Below are positions 1 through 9,927 of a stretch of 64,000 bases of DNA, in pieces. The stretch comes from Flectonema sp. DT1601. Lineage: Eukaryota > Euglenozoa > Diplonemea > Diplonemida > Diplonemidae. The first letter of the stretch is position 1; the number at the start of each line of letters is the position of its first letter. A program made the position numbers and the translations under genes. Below the pieces are notes generated by a model. It saw only the letters and a program-made list of their open reading frames with translations, searched no databases and was not told the origin of the DNA. The stretch spans positions 62,001-126,000 of the forward strand of contig OZ025824.1 of the NCBI GenBank assembly GCA_964019425.1, written 5' to 3'.

Positions 1-677
1 GGAGCAAACTGCGCCTCAAGATCCCCATATTCATCTTCTTCAAGAGCTTGACCGCAATCTTTAATTTTAACTTCGAGACGAGTTCTACCGGATGGGGTTC
101 CCATTCTCTCCATCTGTTTTGTTTTGTAATTATATTTTCAAATGAATAAGAGAAGAAGGATCTTAAAACATACCAATTGACAAATATCATATCCGTGGAT
201 CACTTGACCGAATACAACGTGCCTTCCGTTAAGATGAGGAGTCGGTCCGAGACAGATAAAGAACTGAGATCCGTTAGTGTGAGGTCCCGCATTTGCCATC
301 GAAAGGCAGCCGGGACCGAAATGCTTCCCTGCCTTTCCCTTAAAAGCTTCATCTTCGAAACGGGCTCCGTAGATCGACTCTCCTCCTCTTCCGTCACCTC
401 GCGTGGTATCACCTCCCTGAATCACAAATGTTGGAATAATTCGATGAAAGTTAACTCCTTTTAAGGATAGCTTGCAACCTGTCATTCCAACTCCCTTTTC
501 ACCCGTAAAAAGACATCTCATGTTCTCAGCTGTTTTTGGTACCGTGTCAGCGAAGAGCTCCATAAAAACACGTCCAGCGTACTTACCACCGAGTGAGACA
601 TCCATCCACACCTTCGGGTTCATTGGATTCACTGGAATCGCACAATTCTTTAACAGACTCCTACTTCTCGAAATCAT
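1..677 (-). CDS. Cyclophilin-type peptidyl-prolyl isomerase (two exons visible, 3' end outside window)
   Basis: Catalyses cis-trans isomerisation of peptidyl-proline bonds. Exon 1 is 174-677 and exon 2 is 1-113, continuing off the left edge. The 60-nt intron 114-173 has a GTATGT donor and a CAG acceptor. Splicing restores the family pattern: CQL from exon 1 is followed by [17 protein letters not shown]. Family motifs are seen: FELFAD-like [31 protein letters not shown] with the catalytic Arg, Phe and Gln, and [16 protein letters not shown]. The insertion between GEKGVG and FHRI resembles divergent-loop cyclophilins. The Trp that binds cyclosporin A in human CypA is His here ([12 protein letters not shown]), so low drug affinity is inferred. 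There are 18 residues before the usual start (a Met at residue 19 is an alternative start). They could be a targeting extension. The acidic sequence after DCGQ suggests the protein continues past the domain. Confidence 0.93.
114..173 (-). other. Spliceosomal intron in the cyclophilin gene
   Basis: GTATGT donor at the high-coordinate end and AAACAG acceptor at the low-coordinate end. It is 60 nt long and phase 0. Removing it joins two blocks that are contiguous in all cyclophilins, so this is the best-supported intron in the window and calibrates the others. Confidence 0.92.
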
Positions 678-758
678 TTTTGTTTTTGGCCCTCGTACGC
701 CTTATTTAAAATAGTTCTAACGCAAGTATTGTTTCTACAGCTGAAAACCATTTGGAGA

Positions 759-1574
759 GACCTCATGTTCCATTCTTAATAATATTTATTCGATACCTAT
801 AAAAGGGAATTAAGGATAATAACTATATTCGATACACCACAAACTAAAACTGTTCCATCACACAGAAGCAACATAAAAGAGTAATGAGACACAACGTGCA
901 ATACCTGCAGCTTGTGGTACTCGAAGAAGAAAAAAGATCTTTCAGAAAGAAAAGATGAGAGGAATCTGATGGAAGTAATCAACACCAGCGTACAGTCAGC
1001 AAGGGAATAGCAGAGTGGTGACTACCAAACAATTCACAAAGCCGATCACACAAATGAAATCTGAATCAACAAGAGAACATCAAAAGAATTGGCAAGAAAA
1101 CGATTCTCCGATTATAAGACTTCCGTCGACACAAAAGACATCACATTCGGGATGTCTGCTGAGGTGTCGCTTTTCTCCCGGTTTGCTATATATATATCGA
1201 TTTTAGTTTAGCTACCTCTCGAAAAACAAACAAAATCAGGAGCCTTATAGATATAATTATAAACGAAAAGAGAGGAAAACATCATCGCATGTCCCCTCAT
1301 CAATAAAAAGACAATACAAACTGGTCATTTCCACACAAAGAGGAATGACTAATATCAGTTCATTTCAGGAACAATACGAATAGCGAAGAAGCGAATGAAG
1401 AGAGAAGGAATGCCAAACATCAGAGATGGGGCAACGATGGACAACATTACTGCTGACTTTTATAACATCAAATTAAAATACGAATTTATGGAGAGTTAAC
1501 TCATCCAACAACACCATCTCTCTTTGATCAATAAGACAGCTGTGATGTGATTCAATACAACTTACCACATCGAA
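759..1574. other. 3' flank of A1, no gene recognised
   Basis: About 0.8 kb between the array boundary and the A1 stop. It is AT-rich with no convincing open frame on either strand, and it holds the plus-strand TATA motif noted separately. The same segment follows A2 (9114-9927) and A3 (17017-17832) with only a few substitutions, for example TATATATATA length changes and AAAAGAGTAA versus AAAATAGGAA. Confidence 0.7.
798..805 (+). promoter_or_regulatory. Orphan TATA box on the plus strand (unit 1)
   Basis: A perfect TATAAAAG in a CCTATAAAAGGG context, pointing away from all recognised genes. It recurs at 9153-9160 and 17056-17063 because the tandem units are copies. No convincing plus-strand open frame follows within several hundred bases, so it is either a relic, a non-coding RNA promoter or a chance match. 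The distance to the left array boundary is about 40 nt. Confidence 0.35.
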
Positions 1575-2351
1575 TTACTGAAAGGCCGCCTCCGACAGGG
1601 CACAGTTGGTGCATCCCCCGCTGCCGCACGGAGGAAGGCAAGGTCCCCGGAGCATCCTCGGGCACCAGTTGTCGACGCACTCTCCGTTGATGACTCTGCA
1701 CTGGTCGTATCCCGAGGTCTCGCACTTCGCAAGCGAGAAACCCGAGCAGTCCACGCCCTCGCTGCTCATCGACGCGAACATCAGCTTCACGTTCGAATCG
1801 ATGTCCACTCTCTCGAGGTGGTTCCTCGGAACCTGCTTCCTGAACGACATGAACTTGTGCTTGTCCTCCCCCGCGTCGCTGATGAACTTCGGCCCGCACT
1901 GCGAAGGAGTCCAACCCTGGGTCACCAGGTAGTCCCTGAAGTCCGCGTTCAGCCCGGCCTCGCATCCGTTGCACTTGTAGATGTTGATGTAGATGTCGCA
2001 CTTCTTCACCGACGAGTGGTCCGCGCACCAGAACCTCATGAACGAACCCGACGCGATGTTCCATGGCGGGATGTAGGCGGCGTTCAGGAGCTGCGACTCG
2101 GGGATGTGGAAGTACCTCGAACCAGCGGTCGACGGGTCGATCCACCCAGGCATGTAGTTGGCCACCTGCCCGCCCCCGAGAGCGAGCAACGTTCCGCTGC
2201 TCACCGTCGCCGTGCTGCTCGTCTCCGGCGTCCCGAACACGCACCAGCAGACGTCCGTCGGGTACTGGCTCAGGGCCGCCTGCAGGGCAGGCGAGTCTTG
2301 GGCTTGGGCAGCTGCGACGACCGCCGTGATCAGGGTTGCGATGGCCTTCAT
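1575..2351 (-). CDS. Secreted cysteine-rich protein A, copy 1 (A1)
   Basis: A 258-aa protein of a family I do not recognise. It begins with a clear signal peptide (MKAIATLITAVVAAAQAQ, predicted cleavage after an AQA-like site), so secretion or surface or vacuolar delivery is inferred. The mature part has 16 cysteines: a CxC near residues 35-37, KCNGC at 126-130, and a dense C-terminal cluster from 201 to 250. An even count fits disulfide bonding. The central block GWTPSQCGPKFISDAGE is shared exactly with protein B. Codon use is strongly GC-ending, unlike the AT-leaning genes to the right, as often seen in highly expressed genes. The start is chosen at the signal peptide; the mRNA leader just before it is A-rich. 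A pyrimidine-rich tract ending in CAG lies 50 nt upstream (2401-2403). Residue differences from the other copies include S113 (P in A2 and A3). Confidence 0.88.
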   Translation of the reverse strand: MKAIATLITAVVAAAQAQDSPALQAALSQYPTDVCWCVFGTPETSSTATVSSGTLLALGGGQVANYMPGWIDPSTAGSRYFHIPESQLLNAAYIPPWNIASGSFMRFWCADHSSVKKCDIYINIYKCNGCEAGLNADFRDYLVTQGWTPSQCGPKFISDAGEDKHKFMSFRKQVPRNHLERVDIDSNVKLMFASMSSEGVDCSGFSLAKCETSGYDQCRVINGECVDNWCPRMLRGPCLPPCGSGGCTNCALSEAAFQ

Positions 2352-2496
2352 GTTTTTTCTTCTTTTTTGTTTTTTTCTTTTAAGGGGTTCAGAGCAAAAC
2401 CTGTTTTGAGAAAGAACAAATAGAAAAATTAAAAAAAATCAAACTAATTAGACCTCAACATATGCACACCCACTACGCATGGCCATGCAATCGGGA

Positions 2497-2606
2497 CAAC
2501 CTCAAATTCCGCACAAAACTTTTCAAAATTCTGGATTTCAACACAAGGTTTGCAAAAACCGCCAGCTCCACACAAAAAGTTTCGAAAAACCACACATTTT
2601 TTTTTT
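2497..2606 (-). repeat. ~30-nt periodic repeat, upstream of A1
   Basis: Read on the minus strand, successive blocks begin GTGTGG, GTGTTG and GTGCGG at ~30-nt spacing. Each block has the shape GTG-G-GAA-TT--GG-TTTTGAAAA. The same motif occurs upstream of A2 (about 10854-10952, minus) and in the opposite orientation at the unit junctions (8944-9020 and 16848-16923, plus). There are only about three to four periods per site, so it is a degenerate minisatellite or part of a dispersed element. Confidence 0.6.
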
Positions 2607-3236
2607 TTTTTCCCCTGGAAACTTTTTTTGGGAAAATCTGACGTTGCGATGCTTTTTTTTCTTTGCAAGTCAATTGTTCTGCAGTTTCACTTCTGCCACT
2701 AACAGCGTGTTCAAAGGTGAATTCGCTGATACTACTTACCAAAGCGAAGGGTGGTGAAGAGGGAGTTGCACCGCTTCCAAAGGTGAAAGATGCTACTGAC
2801 ACAATTGGTGGACGGGGAACACGAGGTGCGCCGGGGAAGGGAAGGGTTGGGTAGCAAACAAAGACTACCAATGCAACTGCCAAACTTTCACAGGAATGGG
2901 GTATTCCTGCCATGTAACAAAAGTATTACTCAGTTTACTCAATTTGCTTTTCATTTAAAAATAATATTACTTTGACAAAAAGGTTTATTGCTTCAACCCG
3001 TTTACTTTCCTATTCAACACATCTATAGATTCACGCTAATAGATTGATTGAAAGCTAATAACACAAACGGTCAAGGATGTGATCACTTGGGAAATGATAA
3101 AAGTAATCTTCCTTCTGGAGTACATGCAATTGCGTCCTGTTGACACGCAGGAACCCTTCAGACAGTACTGCGCTCTTGATAATTCAAGGCAGCCTTAAAA
3201 AAGCTCTCATGCCTGCATGAGTTTGATAACCCGGTC

Positions 3237-3322
3237 AGCTCGAGCTCAACGAACGGTCTCCCCCTCCCCCCCCCCCTTCCAATAAACACAACACATTCTT
3301 GTGTTACGTAACTCTATTTTTC
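3237..3322. promoter_or_regulatory. Conserved upstream module shared by the A and B flanks (A1 copy)
   Basis: The block AGCTCGAGCTCAACGAACGG, the following C-rich stretch, CCAATAAACA and ACACATTC also appear upstream of B1 at 7146-7230 with about 80% identity by eye. Copies in unit 2 are at about 11596-11690 and 15520-15603. It lies about 0.9 kb upstream of A but only 120 nt upstream of B. It is a candidate shared promoter element, or simply a remnant of the A/B duplication. Its retention between diverged paralogues is the only evidence for function. Confidence 0.4.
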
Positions 3323-6234
3323 TTTCTTTCCTTCTTCACCTCATCCTGTTGTAAATCCGCAGATCCCTCTGTTGAAAAATGAATGTTGTTATGGAAACCA
3401 AAATATTTACATTTTACCAAATGCAAAGAAATTCTCTACACCACTCAGGCAACACGCATCTATTTTAGTGAGTTAATTGCAAGCAGTTAATGATGTGCTC
3501 CTGAGGCAGAGAATTCAAAAACAGGGGAAGGGGGAAAAGAAATCAACTAGGAAAGACAACCTTCACTCGGTACAAGAATTAACAAGGAAGGCTACTTAGT
3601 TAACGTGAAGGGAGATCAAGAAAGAAATGTTGTTTTTTTTAAAGAGAGGAAGTAAAAATCATTGATAATGACTTTGTTTGCAAGTAAAAAAAAAAACTAA
3701 TTGTTAAAGTGGAGTTTTTGTTTTTCAGCTACTGAAAACAAATGATTGTTACTGAACTATTCCCAAATACCTACACCTACCCCCTCCCTTTGTTGTTTTA
3801 TTTCTCTCCCCTAGTTTCCAATGCACAACCCAATCAAAAAACCTCAAGCCAAGATCCAACTCGCCCATGAATAATCAAGGGGTCGTTGCTAACCATAAAG
3901 GTTTTTTTATCTCTTCCTGGTGGTGCATGCAATAAGGGAAGAAAAAAAAACTGAAAGGGAAAGGAGGGCAGGGAAAAGAAAGAAAAGACGTCGAAAAGAA
4001 AAATGAAGGGCAAACTAATCTTTAAATATTGCCTGCAATGTTTGCATAACTAAGAAGACAAGATTAAACCAAATGCTCTTCAAAAAAAAAAAAAAAAAGG
4101 ATTTGTTGGTTGGTTGGTTTTGTGAGACCACTTCATTGGCAAGAAGAGAGGCTTTATTTTGTCCTTCAATCTCTAGTGCCTTTTCTACAGTACATAAATA
4201 TAAATTTTAGTGGTTTTGAAATACAATTTCTTTTTGTTCGTCCGGTTTTCTCAGATTGTACCATGGAATCAACAACTTACTTACCATCCGAAAAAAGAGA
4301 AAAGGGAAAAAAATGTTTTTGCAATGTTTGTTATGAATATTCCCAAATTCTGTTGTTGTTGTTTTTTTGTTTGCGTTGATAAAGTTGTGAAATCTCACAC
4401 AATTAGAAATAGATGCAATCTGGTCGAGCTTCTGTAATCAACACAACCGCAGAAGATAACAATTTCAACCAGCTTGACTTTTATTTAAAATGCAGTTGAG
4501 AGATTGCATAATGTTTACTTTTGAAGTCAGGGAAGTCAAAACATCTGAGGAAGCCCACGAACGGTAACAACATATATACCACAATCGTGATCCTCTCACA
4601 GTTGAGAAGGGGACAACAGCAGTATCCTTTGGTTGAACAAAAACATGATCGCTTTTCATTTACACGAGAGACGGCAAAATAACGCTGCAAGTTGCAGGAA
4701 TGCGGCATCTCAGAAAAGCTTATTTTTAATGTATCTAAAACTTGGAAAACAATTGCGTTGATTTTTCTTTTTTGATTTGTGGATACCACCAGACAACAGC
4801 CATCATCTTCATCTTCTAAAAAAGAAGAAAACTTAAACCTCTTAACCCGCATTGCAACATCGGCTGTTGGGAGAGATATTCGCGTTCATCGAGATTGCCA
4901 AATGATGTGTTTTTGCTGAATAAAGTTCAGCATCGAGTACATGAATAAAAAACATGTATAATAACGATAACCGGATTCAAAGTAAATAAAAAACAAAAAA
5001 TAAGAAACAAAAAAGTTAGTGAAAAAAAATGACAACAACAAGCAACAAACAACAAAAAAATAACTAAAAAATAACTCAACAATCAACACCAGAAAACAAC
5101 ACATCTCATAATAATACGATGTGTCAAGTAATCTAGATTTGTTTCTTATTAGTAGTTAGTTGCTGCTATCGATGATGATGATGATCGGTACTTGAAAAAG
5201 GCATGCCCCGCTACCTTCAACGAAAAGGTTGGTCTTCCTTTCGGAGGTCGTTTCTTTCGACAACGACTCAACACCAAAATAACCTTTTCCTGAAAACAAG
5301 CTTCGTGTCCAGAAGAGTTCCGTGAAAGGGAAGAAGATTTAGTGAACTCTTTGGTAGCATGCAGACTTTAACAGTAATGAAATGAAAAAAAATAATAAAT
5401 AATAATAAAAAAACAAAATAAAAATGAAAACGAGGAATCACTAAAATAATTGTGCCAACAATGCCGATTCATTTGCTGCAGGTCAACTACCACCCCCACT
5501 ACTACTACTACTACTAACTGAAGAGTATTCAGCAAGTTTCGTGGTAGTCGACAAGCGCCAAGTGGATACAATTTTGAAAGCGATTTCTCCTCAATTTTTA
5601 TTTGCGTTGAGTGATTTGATTGCCCGAATACTAATGAACGTCTCGAGTTCCCTGAATTCCATTACGTGTGAAGAGAGACAATTCTGTTCCTATTCAAACC
5701 ATTACTTGACACACATACACACACAACACACACACACAAGAGTTGAGTTTCTACAGTTCTCAGGAGAACACCTCTTCCGAGGGATTTTCTAGAAAAGGAA
5801 ATCACCAAACCCGATACTTGTCCTACCAGACAACTATTTCGAAATGACTCTCAAAAGTTTTGATTAAGATATAGAAGCACTTTCTCTTCAATCTCCAACA
5901 CGGGGGTTGAAAGTTTTGACAGCATACAAACCTTGAAAAATACTCATGTTAAGTAAGTTAACAAAAGGTTCGTAAAAACTGAGAAGCGCGCGCCAGAAGA
6001 TTTATAGCTTCATTTCAGAATGGCAGCTAAAATGTCCCAACACGGTGGGTGGGGTTACATAGAAATAAGCATCACTCGCACTGCAACGTGAATTCAACAA
6101 CACGAGGAACACGAGGATGCTGGTTGTTTGTCTTCCTTTTTTTTTCGGGGAAGGGTTTTTCGATGAGGCAAGCCATCAAGGAATAGAAGAATGCGGCAAA
6201 GGAAAATTGAAAAAAAAGCCAAGCGAAAATATTC

Positions 6235-7026
6235 CTACTGAAAGGCCGCTTCATTAAGAGCACAGTTGTGGCATCCTCCGCCACACGGTGGAAAGCAAGG
6301 ACCCTGGAACGTCTTCGGGCACCAGTTGTCAACACACTCTCCATTGATGACCTTGCATTGCTTGCGACTCGGGTTCTCGCACTTGTCAAGAGGAAAGTCA
6401 GAGCAGTTCACGCCATCTGCGGACATCGTTACGAACATCAACTTCACGTTCGAATCGACTTCAATTCTCTCCAGCTGGTTGTTTGCAAGCTGCTTTCTAA
6501 ATGTCCTGAACTTGTGCGTTTCCTCACCCGCATCGCTGATGAACTTCGGACCGCACTGCGAAGGAGTCCAACCGTTGGTGATCAGGTAATCCGAAAAATC
6601 CGAATTCAATCCAGCCTCACACCCGTTGCACTTGTAAAGGTTCACGTACACGTCACACTTCTGCACCTTCGGGTCATTCGTGCACCACATTCTCAAAAAC
6701 GAGTTCGCCGCAATGTTCCATGTCGGGATGTAAGCGGCGTTCCCCAACTGAGATTCAGGGAAGTCGAAGAATCTGGAACCATCGGTTTCAGGGTCAATCC
6801 ACCCAGGCATGTGGTTCCCTACGAACCCACCCCCAACAGAGAGCAATACCGCGCTGCTTGAGCTCACCGTCGCCGTGCTGCTCGCCGACTGCGGTGCGAA
6901 AAACGCGGTGAACGATTCTCCCTGTTTCATCTTATCTTCCAATATATTCTGCACGGCAGGCGAGTCTTGCTGGGCATGAGCAGAAACGAACACGGAGGCG
7001 ACAAGGGCTGCTGCGATGGTCTTCAT
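6235..7026 (-). CDS. Secreted cysteine-rich protein B, copy 1 (B1)
   Basis: A 263-aa paralogue of A (roughly 60% identical by eye over the mature region), function unknown. The signal peptide is MKTIAAALVASVFVSAHAQQ, cleaved probably after HAQ. It has 14 cysteines: all those of A except the N-terminal CxC pair, which is replaced by a Phe/Ala stretch (FTAFFAPQ). Conserved blocks are NHMPGWIDPETDGSRFF, NAAYIPTWNIA, YKCNGCEAGLNSDF, GWTPSQCGPKFISDAGE and VINGECVDNWCP, and the protein ends CALNEAAFQ. The start is set at the signal-peptide Met; 24 further in-frame codons upstream also open with an ATG but give no better signal sequence. A pyrimidine-rich tract ending in AAG (7069-7070) lies about 43 nt upstream. 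Codon use is less GC-biased than in A. Confidence 0.88.
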   Translation of the reverse strand: MKTIAAALVASVFVSAHAQQDSPAVQNILEDKMKQGESFTAFFAPQSASSTATVSSSSAVLLSVGGGFVGNHMPGWIDPETDGSRFFDFPESQLGNAAYIPTWNIAANSFLRMWCTNDPKVQKCDVYVNLYKCNGCEAGLNSDFSDYLITNGWTPSQCGPKFISDAGEETHKFRTFRKQLANNQLERIEVDSNVKLMFVTMSADGVNCSDFPLDKCENPSRKQCKVINGECVDNWCPKTFQGPCFPPCGGGCHNCALNEAAFQ

Positions 7027-7145
7027 TTTAATTAGTGTTGATGTTTTTTTATTTGTTTTAATCAAAAGCTTTGCAACAGGAAGGAAAAAGTGGAACATAA
7101 AATTAATTTACAACATTTTAGTTTGGTTACTAAAAAACAACGACA

Positions 7146-7230
7146 GAGCTTGAGCTCAAAGAACGGTCTCCCTCCTCCCCTTCCAATAAACAACACATTC
7201 ATTCCTGTTATTACCCAACTCTCATTTTTT
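7146..7230. promoter_or_regulatory. Conserved upstream module shared by the A and B flanks (B1 copy)
   Basis: Counterpart of 3237-3322: AGCTTGAGCTCAAAGAACGG, then pyrimidine-rich DNA, CCAATAAACA and ACACATTC. It lies about 120-200 nt upstream of the B1 start codon, a plausible promoter distance. Confidence 0.4.
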
Positions 7231-7583
7231 TATATTAATCCTGTGTGGTAAAACACCAAATAAATAATAACGGATAACAACAAGATCACAACACGTCCCC
7301 TGCGCCACGTTTCAGTGTGTGTTCTCATCCCGGCTATGCAGCCCACACTTTCCTTGTTCAGTTTAAGGGGGGGACTTTGATACGATACGAAAAGATTTAT
7401 CAGTGAAGAATACTGCAGTTCTTTGCACAAAAAAATAAAAGTACTGTCACCATGAAACAGGAGGCGTTGAACATTGCCTGGTTTCTTTGGTGGAGGCCAC
7501 GTGAACGTAGTTGAGCACCTCTTGCCTACGCTACCGTAATAGTGAAAAACAGCTGTAAATTAAAATAAATGTGAAAAAAATAA

Positions 7584-8603
7584 GGGCAAACTAGCGTTTA
7601 CTACACAAATAGTTTCAGAACGGGCGTTTATTACAAAATCCAAAATGGCTGGGGGGCCCGAAAAACCATCGGGATGCATCGAGACCCCCAGCTGTATTTA
7701 CGTTCTGCAGAGGCCTCACAAAGTCATTCTGTGGAGGAGAGCATTGATCCCAGAGTGCATGAAAACACCTCCCGAGGCATCTCTGAAGTCACTCAACAGC
7801 ACTTGGACAGTCAGAAGCAAGATACGCGTGAGAAAGGGGTCAAGAAACGTCCAGTATCTGAATCGTGATCACAGAAGGCTCACAGAATAGACAAAGCGCA
7901 CATCGCTGCAATATGATAATTCCTCCAGTGCCCGTCGTGCTCGTGGGATGAGGTTTACAACTGTCGTCGTTGGGGTCCCGCACCCCTCAAAGGAGGGGAG
8001 GTTAATCAGGGTGTGGTTGATAGTTCTTGGTCAACTGACGGAGCTAATGACGTGAGGGCTGCCCTACTGATGACGTACAACATATTCCAGAGGTACACGG
8101 ACTTCTAAAGGCTACCACTTTATCGCAGGACCACCGACCCTCTTCAGATTGGCAAAAGCAAGCACAACAAGAGGCGCTACAGGTGCTGAACGTACCACTC
8201 CGTCCCTACTGGATAAGACTTCTAGACAGCAAGTTCTAATACTAATCTGCCATCCGCATCCCAGGATTGGTCCTCTGTCTATCTTGTACAGAAAGAAGCA
8301 CAGCTTCGGGCCGAATTTCGAAAGCTGAGCACATGGGATGGTCAAGAGAAGGCCAGTAGCCTAAACATCGAAGATGGGAGAATTAACGAGTCGGGTCTGG
8401 TGGAGCATATTATTAAGGTTCAAATCAGGTCGATAAAAATAAAAATTGGGTTCCCATTTCATCTCCCACTCAACTCAGAGTGAAACCCTGGTTATGGATT
8501 GCTCAATGCACAGAATTACTTATAATTTTTGTGAGCCCTCCTAACACACCCCTTGTTTTCACCCCCCTCAGGTCACCCGGCCTTGTGCTAGTGCATTAGA
8601 ACC
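7584..8603. other. Unit 1-specific spacer with degenerate coding-like sequence
   Basis: About 1.0 kb present between B1 and A2 but absent between B2 and A3. It is less AT-rich than its surroundings. On the plus strand there are several short open frames (7645-7890, 7674-7868, and a frame at about 8230-8440 with many charged residues) that resemble broken coding sequence, but no family is recognised. It may be a decayed insertion. No terminal inverted repeat or target duplication was found by eye. Confidence 0.45.
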
Positions 8604-9113
8604 ATCGAGGACAAATCTCTTTACGGACTCGTTCCAGGCAGACTCGTCTGAGCTGCACACATACCAATGAATTCTGGAAGGCACGATGGTGAAGTTGTTA
8701 GCTTTATGTATCGACATCTCTGGTGGGGTTGGCGAGGACGTTATCGGCACGATGACGGGCTCAGCACCTTCTGTCCCGTCGCCGATGACGGGGGGAGCCT
8801 TTAATATTAGTATCAAGTTACCCCCCGTAAGTATTTTGGGCACCCAAATTATGAATACTGCAACATATACCCCAAAAATGGGGATTGCGATCCAAAGAAA
8901 CAGTTCTTCGGCACTTTAGAGCAAGTCTTTGAAAAATCTTAAAAAGTGTGGACCGTGTGGTTTGAAACTTTGTGTTGAAATCCGGAATTTTGAAAAACCT
9001 TGTGCGGAATTAGGGGTTCTCTCTTTTCCTTTTTTTCTGAAGGGAGAATGAATTTATTAATAACTTCAACCAATCCAGACATCTGTTTTCAATAAAAAGA
9101 TTATATCCAAAGT
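8604..9113. repeat. Unit-junction segment shared by units 1 and 2
   Basis: 510 bp matching 16507-17016 almost exactly. It is not found left of unit 1, so it belongs to the unit end. It contains the plus-oriented copy of the ~30-nt repeat (8944-9020). There is an open frame on each strand (8568-8843 minus, 8686-8919 plus). Neither is recognised, and the minus one runs into different sequence in the two copies. Confidence 0.7.
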
Positions 9114-9927
9114 GACCTCATGTTCCATTCTTAATAATATTTATTCGATACCTATAAAAGGGAATTAAGGATAATAACTATATTCGATACACCACAAACT
9201 AAAACTGTTCCATCACACAGAAGCAACATAAAATAGGAATGAGACACAACGTGCAATACCTGCAGCTTGTGGTACTCGAAGAAGAAAAAAGATCTTTCAG
9301 AAAGAAAAGATGAGAGGAATCTGATGGAAGTAATCAACACCAGCGTACAGTCAGCAAGGGAATAGCAGAGTGGTGACTACCAAACAATTCACAAAGCCGA
9401 TCACACAAATGAAATCTGAATCAACAAGAGAACATCAAAAGAAGTGGCAAGAAAACGATTCTCCGATTATAAGACTTCCGTCGACACAAAAGACATCACA
9501 TTCGGGATGTCTGCTGAGGTGTCGCTTTTCTCCCGGCTTGCTATATATATCGATTTTAGTTTAGCTACCTCTCGAAAAACAAACAAAATCAGGAGCCTTA
9601 TAGATATAATTATAAACGAAAAGAGAGGAAAACATCATCGCATGTCCCCTCATCAATAAAAAGACAATACAAACTGGTCATTTCCACACAAAGAGGAATG
9701 ACTAATATCAGTTCATTTCAGGAACAATACGAATAGCGAAGAAGCGAATGAAGAGAGAAGGAATGCCAAACATCAGAGATGGGGCAACGATGGACAACAT
9801 TACTGCTGACTTTTATAACATCAAATTAAAATACGAATTTATGGAGAGTTAACTCATCCAACAACACCATCTCTCTTTGATCAATAAGACAGCTGTGATG
9901 TGATTCAATACAACTTACTACATCGAA

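Larger units (their letters stand above)
2352..6234. other. Long A1-B1 intergenic region, no gene recognised
   Basis: 3.9 kb between the A1 start and the B1 stop, much longer than gaps in the right half of the window. It contains the ~30-nt periodic repeat (about 2497-2606), a C-homopolymer at about 3266-3277, a module shared with the B upstream region (3237-3322), A and T tracts, GAT, ACT and CA microsatellites (about 5175, 5500, 5700), and several open frames of 60-146 codons. The largest frames are interrupted by indels in the near-identical second copy (10705-14605), which argues against coding. Confidence 0.7.
759..9113 (-). repeat. Tandem unit 1 of the A/B secreted-protein array
   Basis: Sequence from 759 rightwards is near-identical to 9114 onwards (offset 8355) and 17017 onwards. 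The left boundary is sharp: identity starts at GACCTCATGTTCC, only about 80 nt upstream of the cyclophilin start codon. The unit holds A1 (1575-2351) and B1 (6235-7026). Collinearity with unit 2 breaks at about 7584 and resumes at about 8604. Differences elsewhere are mostly homopolymer or microsatellite length changes and scattered substitutions, which indicates a recent duplication. Confidence 0.92.

Noticed and set aside
797-985. 62-codon minus frame repeated at 9152 and 17055
   Set aside because: It is conserved only because the units are recent copies; composition is Phe/Leu/Ser-rich with no start context or family match.
1818-2423. Plus-strand open frame of 201 codons antisense to A1 (repeated at A2 and A3, with a 197-codon counterpart on B)
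   Set aside because: It is Arg/Val-rich and explained by the GC-ending codon bias of the sense gene, which suppresses stops in this antisense frame. Its retention in B follows from shared sense codons.
2473-2913. 146-codon minus frame upstream of A1
   Set aside because: It crosses the 30-nt repeat and is interrupted by an indel in the unit 2 copy.
4481-4852. 123-codon minus frame between A1 and B1
   Set aside because: The near-identical copy at about 12857-13226 has a 2-nt deletion that splits it, with no protein-like signature; non-coding is simpler.
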